Shown here: in pieces, positions 25,040 to 32,989 of the stretch
Layout: every line of letters begins with the position of its first letter
Position numbering within the stretch: position 1 is the stretch's first letter
Assembly (NCBI RefSeq): GCF_003545695.1
Contig: NZ_QUZZ01000003.1
Span: 434,001 to 498,000 of the forward strand
Source of the DNA: Taibaiella helva
GTDB taxonomy: Bacteria > Bacteroidota > Bacteroidia > Chitinophagales > Chitinophagaceae
DNA length: 64,000 bases
Direction of reading: 5' to 3'
Notes under the pieces: generated by a model
Seen by the model: the letters and a program-made list of their open reading frames with translations, nothing else
Databases searched by the model: none
What the model was told of the DNA's origin: nothing
Translations under genes and position numbers: made by a program

Positions 25040-25390
25040 TCAGCAAAGGAATACCAGGATGCCGATCGCTGCAGCCAGCACCGCTGCGATCAGTACCGCT
25101 GCAGCACCGATATCTTTAGCCTGCCCGATCAGCGGATGATGCGCTTTGCTCACCGCATTAGCCAGCCGTTCCAGTGCGGTGTTAAGCGCTTCGGTGAGCC
25201 ACACAACACCTATAGCTAACAGGAGCAAGGCCCAGCGAAGCGGGCTTAAGCCGCGTATGCTGCCGGCGCACAGCACCACCACGGTCGCCAGAGCATGCAG
25301 CTGCATATTGCGCTCCGAACGGATTAAGGTATACAAGCCTTGAAAAGCGTAACGAAAGCTTTTCCCCAGCCGCGATAGTTCCTTTCTCAT
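25040..25390 (-). CDS. dgkA: Diacylglycerol kinase family protein (DgkA-type)
   Basis: A 116-residue small membrane kinase of the DgkA family (diacylglycerol or undecaprenol as acceptor). The ATG at 25390 is used; the frame extends only to a TTG upstream. Seen: N-terminal amphipathic part with RSERNMQLHALAT (about 24-36), three membrane helices and the active-site stretch TEALNTALERLANAV with HPLIGQAKDIGAAAVL. It is convergent with the IPC synthase-like gene, six bases apart. Since IPC synthesis releases diacylglycerol, a recycling role to phosphatidic acid is plausible but inferred; undecaprenol kinase is the main alternative. Confidence 0.88.
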   Translation of the reverse strand: MRKELSRLGKSFRYAFQGLYTLIRSERNMQLHALATVVVLCAGSIRGLSPLRWALLLLAIGVVWLTEALNTALERLANAVSKAHHPLIGQAKDIGAAAVLIAAVLAAAIGILVFLC

Positions 25391-25517
25391 AAGCAATTTC
25401 CTTTACAAAAGGCGACAATTCTGCTGCCAAAAGGTTGGCCCCGCAACGCATAAGCTGCAGGGCAACCGGCATAGGGCAGGGGCTTGGGTAGAAAAAAGAA
25501 CAGGTGTAATACTAAGC

Positions 25518-25997
25518 TCAGGCGGCCAGCCGGATCCGGTTACGTACCGCCTCAATGGGTTGCTGTACTAAGCTGAACCAGTTCAGCCGGTTCAGCGAGG
25601 GCGTGCTGCGGCCCCTGATCCAGGCCCGCCGGAAAACACCCCATTTCTCGGGCATAAGGAGCAGGCCCACCGCTACGCTGAACAGCACAGGGGCGGTAAT
25701 ACGACCGTTAGCCAGCATAAAGCATTGCAGGCATACCTCTCCTTCTTCCGTAGGCGGATAACCCAGCACCACATGCTTGATGTCGTGCTTCTCGTAATGA
25801 GGCAGCAGGTGAAGATCATTGTCTTCAAAAAAGGAATACAGCGCTTTGCCTACCGTGCCATCAGGTAGCTTTTGCAATTGCTTTAGCGAATAGGGAAAGC
25901 GGTAGCCCCTACGGACAAGCTTGAAATAGGGCAGGGCGACCTCATGTGCAAGGTAGACCAGGAGCCGTTTGCGCAGGGAACTGAGTTGTATTTTCAT
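25518..25997 (-). CDS. Coq4-like protein
   Basis: A 159-residue protein resembling the Coq4 family of ubiquinone biosynthesis. Seen: LPDGTVGKALYSFF at about residues 44-57 and an exact zinc-site motif HDxxH-x11-E (H71, D72, H75, E87). Length is shorter than the eukaryotic protein. Bacteroidota normally use menaquinone, so a classical CoQ role is not expected; such homologues probably act on another lipophilic substrate. No quinone gene is adjacent. The family call rests on the motif and the flanking LP-G-GxA pattern. Confidence 0.7.
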   Translation of the reverse strand: MKIQLSSLRKRLLVYLAHEVALPYFKLVRRGYRFPYSLKQLQKLPDGTVGKALYSFFEDNDLHLLPHYEKHDIKHVVLGYPPTEEGEVCLQCFMLANGRITAPVLFSVAVGLLLMPEKWGVFRRAWIRGRSTPSLNRLNWFSLVQQPIEAVRNRIRLAA

Positions 25998-26081
25998 AAT
26001 AGTGACATTTTTTTGAGGGAGAGAAATGAATAGTCAGGGCTTCGGAATGCTTGTATTGCCGGTTGCTCAGCGTACATCCAG

Positions 26082-26192
26082 CTACCGCAGGCAAGCTGTA
26101 ATGACCGCAACTGTAAACAGGAGGAAGCAGCCGATAGCAATCATCGTAGCTGTTGTCCATCTTGCTTTTATCAGGAATGTTTTGTAGATCAT
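26082..26192 (-). CDS. Possible 36-residue single-helix membrane protein
   Basis: A short frame reading MIYKTFLIKARWTTATMIAI and on to TACLR, with a basic N-terminus and one hydrophobic helix (about 15-33), starts 28 bases after the end of 26221-26547 on the same strand. It looks like a small membrane protein. There is no good ribosome-binding site, and no family is recognised, so it could be chance. Confidence 0.35.
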   Translation of the reverse strand: MIYKTFLIKARWTTATMIAIGCFLLFTVAVITACLR

Positions 26193-26220
26193 AGTATAAA
26201 AGAGCTGGCCTGTGGGCCTG

Positions 26221-26547
26221 TTAGAACTTAAGGTCTCCCATTGCTGAACCGGCTGCCAATACGATCAGTGTAATGATACAAGCAGCAATGCCGAAGAAGA
26301 TCGCTAAGACAGTTCCTACTGCAGAAAGGACAGCCCAATCGCCCGGCCGGTGCTGCCGCATCCATCGCCGTCCTTTTTGCAGCAGCCGGAACAGCAGGCC
26401 GCAACTTGCGCTGACCGGTATGCCTGTCAATAACACCCAAGCACCTTTACCGCCCATACTTTGGTTCAGCAGGTTGATGCCGGCAAGCACAAACTGCAGG
26501 TAGCAGGCTGCAGCGACAATGATCGGGTATGCCCATTCTTGTTTCAT
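26221..26547 (-). CDS. Small membrane protein of unknown function
   Basis: A 108-residue hydrophobic protein with about three membrane helices (YPIIVAAACYLQFVLAGINL, then WVLLTGIPVSASCGLLF, then AVGTVLAIFFGIAACIITLI). The ATG at 26547 is chosen because the frame upstream begins at a TTG that falls inside a palindromic operator (26555-26571). That palindrome ends eight bases before the start, in the same place as the matching one upstream of the gene at 26935-27609, so the two genes are probably controlled by the same winged-helix regulator. No family recognised. Confidence 0.6.
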   Translation of the reverse strand: MKQEWAYPIIVAAACYLQFVLAGINLLNQSMGGKGAWVLLTGIPVSASCGLLFRLLQKGRRWMRQHRPGDWAVLSAVGTVLAIFFGIAACIITLIVLAAGSAMGDLKF

Positions 26548-26554
26548 TAAAAGT

Positions 26555-26571
26555 ACTTTGTTTTTCAAAGT
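26555..26571. promoter_or_regulatory. Operator palindrome ACTTTG-N5-CAAAGT, copy 1
   Basis: A 17-bp palindrome (extended by one pair to TACTTTG...CAAAGTA) sits seven bases before the start of the small membrane protein gene at 26547. An identical pair of arms is found at 27616-27632, six bases before the gene that is co-transcribed with a winged-helix regulator. Confidence 0.65.
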
Positions 26572-26634
26572 AAATAGATAAAATAAGAGCTGCGCTTTTT
26601 GCCGGCGGCGTTGAGCGCCCGGCTTGCGCAGCCT

Positions 26635-26934
26635 TTAGTTAACGCTTTTGATGATCTTTTCGAGCGCGTCGAGGTGCTGGCGGAAAGCCTTCTCGCCGGC
26701 GCGGGTAATGGAATAGACGGTATTGGTCTTACGCCCGATAAATCCTTTTTCCACTTTAATATACTTGTGCTCCTCCAGGGTTTTCAGGTGGGTAGCCAGG
26801 TTACCGTCGGTAGCATCGATCAGCGCCTTGAGGTCGTTGAAGTTGATGTCTTCATTCACCATTAGGGCGCTCATGATGCCGATCCGGATACGGCTGTCGA
26901 AAACCTTGTTGAGCTGTTCGAGTTCTTTCCTCAT
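26635..26934 (-). CDS. Winged-helix transcriptional regulator
   Basis: A 99-residue regulator made of one winged-helix domain (Bacteroidota 'winged helix DNA-binding' type, related to ArsR/PadR folds). Seen: VFDSRIRIGIMSALMVNEDI, DLKALIDATDGNLATHLKTL as the recognition helix region, and a wing with KVEKGFIGRKTNTVYSIT. No metal-binding Cys/His pattern. Its ATG (26932-26934) directly abuts the stop of the membrane-protein gene 26935-27609, so the two form an operon. It probably binds the palindromes ACTTTG-N5-CAAAGT at 26555 and 27616 (inference). Confidence 0.88.
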   Translation of the reverse strand: MRKELEQLNKVFDSRIRIGIMSALMVNEDINFNDLKALIDATDGNLATHLKTLEEHKYIKVEKGFIGRKTNTVYSITRAGEKAFRQHLDALEKIIKSVN

Positions 26935-27609
26935 TTACTGATCATATTTGCGCCACATGATAATGCCATAGACAATGTGCAGCACGCCAAAGCCGAGAGC
27001 CCAAAGATAAAGCCCATATCCCGGTGAAAGAAATAATCCGATGCAGCCCAGGATCACTTCCGTTAAACCCAGGTATTTAATATCCGAAACGGTATACTTG
27101 CTGCCATTGATAAGCGCCAGACCATAGAAGATCAGGCAGGCGGGTGAAATGTAGATCCAATCGCCACGATAAGCAAAAGCTAAAGTAACAATAGCTCCGG
27201 CGACTAGCGGAATAGCCAGGTTGATCACCATTTTACGGGAAACTGCATTCCACATTTTTACCTCGGTCTGCTTATTCTTTCTGTAGGTGAAATAGAAGCC
27301 ACCGATAAAGGCTACAGTAAAGGTGCTGATAGCAAGAACGAGGAACTGCAGCATATAGCTTCTGAAATCTTCAAGATAATTTTCAATAGCGCCAGCAGCA
27401 GAAAGCTCAGCCTCAAATGAGCCATAATAGTAAGTAAAACCATGGGATTTTTCTAGCCACCCAAAGGCTATTGCGGCGCCGGCAAGAGCCACTGTGCCCG
27501 CCCATACGCCGCTCCAGCCGCTAAGCGAGAGAAAGCGTGCCGAACGTTCCATAATACTGCGGATCTGTTGCAGGGTTTCCAGCGAATTGTCTTTTTCTTC
27601 CGTGTTCAT
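26935..27609 (-). CDS. Polytopic membrane protein co-transcribed with a winged-helix regulator
   Basis: A 224-residue protein. The ATG at 27609 is preferred: the frame runs upstream but through a palindromic operator (27616-27632). Seen: a soluble N-terminal part with LETLQQIRSIMERSARFLSL (about 10-29), then about six membrane helices ending in VLHIVYGIIMWRKYDQ. This pattern, a short amphipathic start followed by a membrane bundle and then a winged-helix regulator, is common in Bacteroidota but I know of no assigned function. Confidence 0.75.
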   Translation of the reverse strand: MNTEEKDNSLETLQQIRSIMERSARFLSLSGWSGVWAGTVALAGAAIAFGWLEKSHGFTYYYGSFEAELSAAGAIENYLEDFRSYMLQFLVLAISTFTVAFIGGFYFTYRKNKQTEVKMWNAVSRKMVINLAIPLVAGAIVTLAFAYRGDWIYISPACLIFYGLALINGSKYTVSDIKYLGLTEVILGCIGLFLSPGYGLYLWALGFGVLHIVYGIIMWRKYDQ

Positions 27610-27615
27610 AAAAGC

Positions 27616-27632
27616 ACTTTGAAAAACAAAGT
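27616..27632. promoter_or_regulatory. Operator palindrome ACTTTG-N5-CAAAGT, copy 2
   Basis: Exact 6+6 inverted repeat with an AAAAA centre, six bases upstream of the ATG at 27609. So close to the start, a bound protein would block both transcription start and translation initiation signals. Matches the copy at 26555-26571. Confidence 0.65.
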
Positions 27633-27697
27633 AAGTCGATATTTTTTTAACAAACAACTATCGGGTCAAAAATATTTTTGACTTCTTCATCCCTATT

Positions 27698-29797
27698 TCA
27701 GCTGATCTTGCTCCATTGCATCTGTTGGTTGCGGCTCCGGTGGATATCCGTTTTCAGACGCTGGTGCTGTTCCAGGTAGGGATCGGCCGACAGGATTTCC
27801 TGAGCGGCGATCTTTGTTTCTTCCATAATATCGACATCGTGAATGATGTCGGCGATCTTGAAATCCAGCGCACCGCTCTGGCGGGTGCCATAGATATCGC
27901 CGGGACCGCGCATCTTCAGGTCTTCTTCTGCAATCAGGAAACCGTCGTTAGTCTGTGTCATGATGTGCATGCGCTGGCGGCTTTCTTTGCTCAGTTCGTA
28001 GCCGGTAAGGAGGATGCAATAGCTTTTTTCGCTGCCGCGTCCTACACGGCCCCGCAGCTGGTGCAGCTGGGACAAGCCGAAGCGTTCGGCGCTTTCGATC
28101 ACCATTACCGAGGCATTGGGCACATTCACGCCCACCTCGATCACCGTGGTGGCCACCAATATATGGGCATCGCCGCCGACAAAGCGCTCCATATTGCGCT
28201 CCCGCTCGTCCAGGGCTTGCCTGCCGTGCACCATGGCCACGCGGTATTGGGGATCGGGAAACCAGGCCCGCACTTGTTCGTAGCCGGCCTTCAGGCTTTC
28301 GTAATCCAGCTTTTCCGATTCTTCGATCAAGGGATACACAATATAGATCTGGCGGCCCTTTTCGATCTCGTGCTTCATGAACTGCATCACTTTGGGCCTG
28401 AAATTCTCGCTGCGGTGGATCGTTTCGATAGGCTTACGTCCTGGTGGCAGCTCGTCGATCACCGATACATCCAGGTCGCCGTACACTGTCATGGCGAGCG
28501 TGCGGGGTATAGGTGTGGCCGTCATCACCAGCACATGCGGCGGACGCTCATTCTTGGCCCAGAGCTTGGCCCGCTGGGTAACGCCGAAGCGGTGCTGCTC
28601 GTCGATCACCGCGAGGCCCAGGTTGCGGAACTTTACCGAATCTTCCACCAGCGCATGCGTACCGATCACCACCGGGATCAATCCCTTGGCCAGGCCTTCC
28701 AGCACTTGTTTGCGTTCTTTGCCTTTTACGGATCCGGTAAGCAGGGCAACCGGGATCTGCAGTGGCTCCAGCAGCTCTTTAATGCCGTGATAGTGTTGCT
28801 GGGCCAGTATTTCGGTAGGCGCCATCAGGCTGGCCTGGAAGCCGTTGTCGAGGGCCAGGAGCATGGCCATGAGGGCCACGATCGTTTTGCCGCTGCCGAC
28901 GTCTCCCTGCACCAGGCGGTTCATTTGCTTGCCGGAAAAAGTATCCTGCCTGATCTCCCGCAGCACTCTTTTCTGCGCACCCGTAAGCGCGAAGGGCAGG
29001 TGTTTTTCGAAGAAGCTGTTGAAATAGGCGCCTACTGTGGGGAATACAAAGCCCGCTTGCTGGTGGTGGTTCAGCTTCAGGCGCTGAATGCGCAGCTGGG
29101 TAATCAATAGTTCCTCCCATTTGAGCCGCCGTTCCGCTGCCTTGCGGTGGTCTTCACCCGCAGGAAAATGGATCTGCCGGTAAGCTTCGAAACGTGGGGC
29201 CAGCCTGTAATGCTGTCGCAGCGCTTCCGGCAGGATCTCGGGGATATCGTTGGGCTGTAGTCGTTCCCACAGGGCCTGCAGCACTTTGGCAAAAGCACGG
29301 TTGCTCAGGCCTTTGGCCTTCAGCTTTTCGGTGGTGGAATATACAGGCTGCATACCGCCGATCTTTTGCGCATTGGGCTGGAACAGCTCTATTTCCGGAT
29401 GGCTGATGGTTGGTAGCCCGTTGAAATAGGTCAGCTTGCCGAACACGCTGTACGTGGCATTGGGCTGTATGCTCTTCTGGACATAGCTGATGCCCTGGAA
29501 CCAGATCAGCTCTACCCGGCCGGTCTTATCGTATAAAGTAGCGGTGAGCCTTTTTTTGAAAGATTTGCCCTCTTCGCTCAGGTTGACAATAGTGCCCTGG
29601 AGCTGTACATAATCCTGCTCCGGGGATAAAGCGCCGATATGCTGGACCTGCGCGCTGTCGAGGTAGCGTAGGGGGAAATGCTGCAACAGGTCGCCGAAGG
29701 TATGAATATCCAGCTCTTTGCGCAGGAGCTCACCCCTGAGCGGGCCCACCCCTTTCAGAAATTCGACGGGTGTATCTAAGACGGTTTCGTTTGGCAA
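27698..29797 (-). CDS. recG: ATP-dependent DNA helicase RecG
   Basis: A 699-residue RecG, which remodels stalled replication forks and branched DNA. Seen: N-terminal wedge/OB region (VEFLKGVGPLRGELLRKELD, residues about 12-31; YVQLQGTIVNLSEEGKSF), Walker A QGDVGSGKT, motif II DEQHRFG, motif III TATPIPRTLA, and motif VI QLRGRVGRG. Length is normal. The start appears to be TTG at 29797: a stop lies two codons upstream, there is no nearby in-frame ATG, and the N-terminus is already complete. A -7 element TATTTTTG (minus strand, 29826-29819) fits a short leader. Confidence 0.95.
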   Translation of the reverse strand: MPNETVLDTPVEFLKGVGPLRGELLRKELDIHTFGDLLQHFPLRYLDSAQVQHIGALSPEQDYVQLQGTIVNLSEEGKSFKKRLTATLYDKTGRVELIWFQGISYVQKSIQPNATYSVFGKLTYFNGLPTISHPEIELFQPNAQKIGGMQPVYSTTEKLKAKGLSNRAFAKVLQALWERLQPNDIPEILPEALRQHYRLAPRFEAYRQIHFPAGEDHRKAAERRLKWEELLITQLRIQRLKLNHHQQAGFVFPTVGAYFNSFFEKHLPFALTGAQKRVLREIRQDTFSGKQMNRLVQGDVGSGKTIVALMAMLLALDNGFQASLMAPTEILAQQHYHGIKELLEPLQIPVALLTGSVKGKERKQVLEGLAKGLIPVVIGTHALVEDSVKFRNLGLAVIDEQHRFGVTQRAKLWAKNERPPHVLVMTATPIPRTLAMTVYGDLDVSVIDELPPGRKPIETIHRSENFRPKVMQFMKHEIEKGRQIYIVYPLIEESEKLDYESLKAGYEQVRAWFPDPQYRVAMVHGRQALDERERNMERFVGGDAHILVATTVIEVGVNVPNASVMVIESAERFGLSQLHQLRGRVGRGSEKSYCILLTGYELSKESRQRMHIMTQTNDGFLIAEEDLKMRGPGDIYGTRQSGALDFKIADIIHDVDIMEETKIAAQEILSADPYLEQHQRLKTDIHRSRNQQMQWSKIS

Positions 29798-29907
29798 CGG
29801 CGATCAATTCTGTTCGCGCAAAAATAAGAAGTATGGGGCAGGCAGAAAAGTGATCCGGCTGGTGGCGTTTTTGGAATAAGCCCGTGGTGCGATCCGAAGC
29901 TAAGGGT

Positions 29908-29937
29908 CAAAAAGAAACCCGGCAAAAGCTTGCCGGG
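29908..29937 (-). terminator. Intrinsic terminator, minus strand
   Basis: CCCGGCAA and TTGCCGGG arms (29918-29925 and 29930-29937) form a hairpin followed on the minus strand by a T-rich run. It would end transcripts from the isomerase gene at 30108-31076. The stretch 29938-30107 holds nothing else I can name. Confidence 0.75.
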
Positions 29938-30107
29938 CCCTTCATTTGAACCAATTTGCATAATCGAACCTGGCTATTAGAATAGTTACAGGAGCAAAAG
30001 TTTAATCGCCTTGCGAAAAGAAAATATATAAATATTGTCCTCCTGTTTGGTCGTATCCCTTTGCCGGTTGAATATCTGGAAATGTTCGTTCTATTTGCTG
30101 CCGGTCT

Positions 30108-31076
30108 TCAGATCAATCCTTCGCGTACCAGGTCGTGCAGGTGCACCATACCAGCATACTCGCCCTCATGGGTGACGATGAGCTGGGTAATGTCGTGTTG
30201 CCGCATCAGCTCAAGCGCCTGGACAGCCAGCTCGCTATCCTCGATGCTTTTGGGATTGCGGGTGCAAATGTCTTTCGCGGTAAGCAGCGAAGTGTCGGTA
30301 TTGTTTTCCAGCATGCGGCGAAGATCGCCGTCGGTGATCACCCCGATCAGCAGCCCGTCTTCCATTACCGCGGTAGCCCCGAGGAATTTGCCCGATATCT
30401 CGATAATGATCTCCCGCAGCAAAGCGCCGGCATCAACTTTAGGACGGGCATTCCGGCTGCTGAGCTCCTGAACGGTGAGGTAAAGCCGTTTGCCCAGGGC
30501 GCCGCCGGGATGAAAGCGCGCAAAGTCGCGATCGCTGAAGCCCTTCAGCTGCAGCAGGCTTACTGCCAGGGCGTCGCCCATGACCAGCTGGGCCGTGGTG
30601 CTGGTGGTCGGCGCGAGGTTGTTGGGACAAGCCTCCGCATCGATGGTCGTGTTGATGAAATAGTCGGCATGAGTAGCCAGGTAAGCGTCCTTATTGCCGC
30701 AGATAGCGATCACTTTGTTGCCGAAGTTCTTTACAAAGGGTAGCAGCGCTTTGATCTCAGGGCTTTCGCCGCTTTTGGAGATCACCACCACTACATCGTC
30801 GGGCTGTATCATGCCCAGGTCGCCATGTATCGCGTCGGCGGCATGCATGAACAAGGCGGGCGTGCCGGTCGAGTTCATGGTCGCCACGATCTTTTGGGCA
30901 ATGATGGCGCTTTTGCCGATACCGGTGATCACCACACGGCCTTTGGCCTCATGCATCAGCATCACCGCCTGCACAAAATTGTCGTCGACAAACTCGTTCA
31001 TGCGCTGCAAAGCAGCGATCTCACTTTGTATCGTATGAATAGCGTATTCGCGTATCTTTTCCGGGTTGGGTAACAT
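30108..31076 (-). CDS. kdsD: KpsF/GutQ family arabinose-5-phosphate isomerase
   Basis: A 322-residue sugar isomerase converting ribulose 5-phosphate to arabinose 5-phosphate, the first step to Kdo in LPS. Seen: an N-terminal SIS domain (about 30-170: GIGKSAIIAQKIVATMNSTG, SKSGESPEI, CGNKDAYLATHAD) and two CBS repeats (about 205-262 and 270-322). Length is that of the family. It is transcribed toward recG but separated by its own terminator. The neighbouring genes do not belong to Kdo synthesis. Confidence 0.94.
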   Translation of the reverse strand: MLPNPEKIREYAIHTIQSEIAALQRMNEFVDDNFVQAVMLMHEAKGRVVITGIGKSAIIAQKIVATMNSTGTPALFMHAADAIHGDLGMIQPDDVVVVISKSGESPEIKALLPFVKNFGNKVIAICGNKDAYLATHADYFINTTIDAEACPNNLAPTTSTTAQLVMGDALAVSLLQLKGFSDRDFARFHPGGALGKRLYLTVQELSSRNARPKVDAGALLREIIIEISGKFLGATAVMEDGLLIGVITDGDLRRMLENNTDTSLLTAKDICTRNPKSIEDSELAVQALELMRQHDITQLIVTHEGEYAGMVHLHDLVREGLI

Positions 31077-31240
31077 GGGCGCAAAGGTATCGAGTTTTTC
31101 ACCGTCTTTGCTGAAAACAGGTCTTTCTTCAAAATTGACGGATTTTACCCCTTATTTGTCGGTGTAACCCGTGCCGGAGCCCGTGCGGTCCCGGTATCTT
31201 TGCCTGTACAAGTTTCCAGAACCTTTAAAACTGATATACG

Positions 31241-31471
31241 ATGTCCTTCCAGGCTTATCTCGACAATATCCGGGCCAAGACCGGTAAAAGTCCTTCTGAT
31301 TTTAAACAGCTGGCCGAACAAAAGGGCTTTCTGAAAGCGGGAAAGCTGGCAGCAGACGTTAAAGCCGGCGAGATCGTGCAATGGCTCAAAGACGACTATG
31401 CGCTGGGGCATGGCCATGCGATGGCGTTATTCGCCCTGTTTAAAGGCATTAAGAAAGAAGGCGATCAATAA
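31241..31471 (+). CDS. DUF4287 domain-containing protein
   Basis: A 76-residue protein consisting of one DUF4287 domain: FQAYLDNIRAKTGKSPSDF at residues 3-21, GEIVQWLKDDYALGHGHAMA at about 43-62. The function is unknown; relatives often appear next to DUF1801 or small stress-related proteins. A -7 element TATCTTTG (31195-31202) lies about 40 bases upstream. The following NTF2-like gene starts 31 bases later and is probably co-transcribed. Confidence 0.88.
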   Translation: MSFQAYLDNIRAKTGKSPSDFKQLAEQKGFLKAGKLAADVKAGEIVQWLKDDYALGHGHAMALFALFKGIKKEGDQ

Positions 31472-31502
31472 TAAGGGTACCTTGTTTTAAAAATCACTAA
31501 CC

Positions 31503-31859
31503 ATGACCAATAAAGAAGTTGTAGCCGAATACATGCAGGGCTTCCGCGAAACGGACCATGCCCGTATTCTCGCCTGCCTTACTGATGATGTCGAATGGTA
31601 TATGCCGGGCTATTTTCATCACAAAGGGATCGATGCCTTCGACAAAGAGATCGAGAACGACGCCTTTACCGGCAGCCCGGCGATAGCCATTTTCCGCATG
31701 ACAGAAGAAGGCGATGTGGTAATTGCCGAAGGCGCGGTGCAGTGCACGATGAAGAGCGGCTTTGTGCTGGACGCCTTGTTCTGCGACGTATTTGAAATGC
31801 GCGGAGGCAGGATCAGCAAGTTGATCACCTACCAGGTTAATAAAATACCGGCAGCGTAA
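31503..31859 (+). CDS. NTF2-like/SnoaL-like family protein
   Basis: A 118-residue protein with the NTF2-like cone fold pattern: an N-terminal helix pair (EVVAEYMQGFRETDHARILACL), DDVEWYMPGYFHHKGIDAF, then beta strands ending in DVFEMRGGRISKLITYQV. The family includes small isomerases, dehydratases and proteins of unknown role; no specific activity can be assigned. It follows the DUF4287 gene on the same strand. Confidence 0.85.
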   Translation: MTNKEVVAEYMQGFRETDHARILACLTDDVEWYMPGYFHHKGIDAFDKEIENDAFTGSPAIAIFRMTEEGDVVIAEGAVQCTMKSGFVLDALFCDVFEMRGGRISKLITYQVNKIPAA

Positions 31860-31928
31860 CCGTATCCGCATGGGCTTGACGGAACATGTGATTAAATCGT
31901 TAGCCCGCTCCTCGCCTTTCCTGCAGCG

Positions 31929-32894
31929 TTATTGGTTGTACTCAAGTTCGGCATTATCGACCGGAGTTGCCGGATCGTTCTGTACCATGCGGGCAATATC
32001 CACTTTACGCAGGAAGATTACACCTTGTTTAGCCCTGGCATAACGGATAAACGCTTCGACCGCCTGTACCATAGCCGGGCTGCCGCCGATCCTGTCGTGG
32101 AGGCTTACGCTCATCATACGGCGCTGTGTTGCCCCCTCGGCATAGAGCTGGTCAAATTCCATCTTCAGCTGCGCCAGGAATTGATCGGGGCTCCAGTGCC
32201 GGCCTTCGATATTGACGATGTCATTATTGCGCAAGGTATAGGGGATGATCACAAAGTTTTTGCCGCGCACTTTGGTAATGAATGGCTCGTCGTGGCTCAG
32301 GTCGTCGATATGATATATATAACCCAGGTCCTGCAACACTTTGAGCGTATTGGGACTGCGGCGGAGCCAGTTGCAGTTGTAACCGGCCGGACGCTGACCG
32401 GTAATGGCCGCTACCGTATCTGTTCCTTTCCTGACGAAGTCCAGCTCCTGTTCATAGCTCATGTTCCACTGGTTATCCCAGGCCAGGCCATGGCCTGCGA
32501 TCTCATGTCCGCCGGCAGCTATAGCACGGGCTACCTCCGGGTAACGTGCGGCTGCAACGCCCACCACATGCGAGGTCACTTTGATGTCGTATTTCTTCCA
32601 TAATGCCAGCATCCGGTAGATACCCTCCGTAGCACCGTAGCGGAACCAGCTTTCCGCAGGCAGGTCAGGGCGCCCTTTGGGCAGGGGATTGCCCGAGAAG
32701 GGGCTTTCCGCGCCTTCGGGCTGGCCACCTGTTTCAAATTGCATGGAAAAGGAAATGACCAGGCGGGCGCCGTTCGGCCAATAGGTCTTTGCCTGCTTAT
32801 CGGCGCCTGCCGGGCGATTGCGTTGCTGTGCCGGCACAGCGCCCGGAAATAGGGTGCCGAGCAGCAGGACCAGGATGAAGTAGTATGTTCTCAT
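31929..32894 (-). CDS. Exported polysaccharide deacetylase (NodB/PuuE-like)
   Basis: A 321-residue secreted deacetylase. Seen: signal peptide (about 1-22, GAVPAQ), then a NodB homology barrel with WFRYGATEGIYRML, HVVGVAAARYPEVARAIAAG, HEIAGHGLAWDNQW (about 130-143), GQRPAGYNCNWLRRSPNTL and a late SLHDRIGG. The layout is of the HpPgdA/PuuE (allantoinase-like) branch. The substrate could be an acetylated sugar polymer or an amide; not resolved. It diverges from an AraC-type gene, which may regulate it; the start codons are about 95 bases apart. Confidence 0.87.
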   Translation of the reverse strand: MRTYYFILVLLLGTLFPGAVPAQQRNRPAGADKQAKTYWPNGARLVISFSMQFETGGQPEGAESPFSGNPLPKGRPDLPAESWFRYGATEGIYRMLALWKKYDIKVTSHVVGVAAARYPEVARAIAAGGHEIAGHGLAWDNQWNMSYEQELDFVRKGTDTVAAITGQRPAGYNCNWLRRSPNTLKVLQDLGYIYHIDDLSHDEPFITKVRGKNFVIIPYTLRNNDIVNIEGRHWSPDQFLAQLKMEFDQLYAEGATQRRMMSVSLHDRIGGSPAMVQAVEAFIRYARAKQGVIFLRKVDIARMVQNDPATPVDNAELEYNQ

Positions 32895-32989
32895 TTTTTT
32901 TACTTTTTACGGGAGCAAAAGTACCGGACAAGGCTATAGCAAACCAGGTAAAAAGCAAAGGTATTTTTGTAAAAAACGATCTTTGCCGG

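Noticed and set aside
25942-26160. 72-residue minus-strand frame
   Set aside because: No family features; the neighbouring frame at 26082-26192 with a membrane helix is the better, still weak, candidate.
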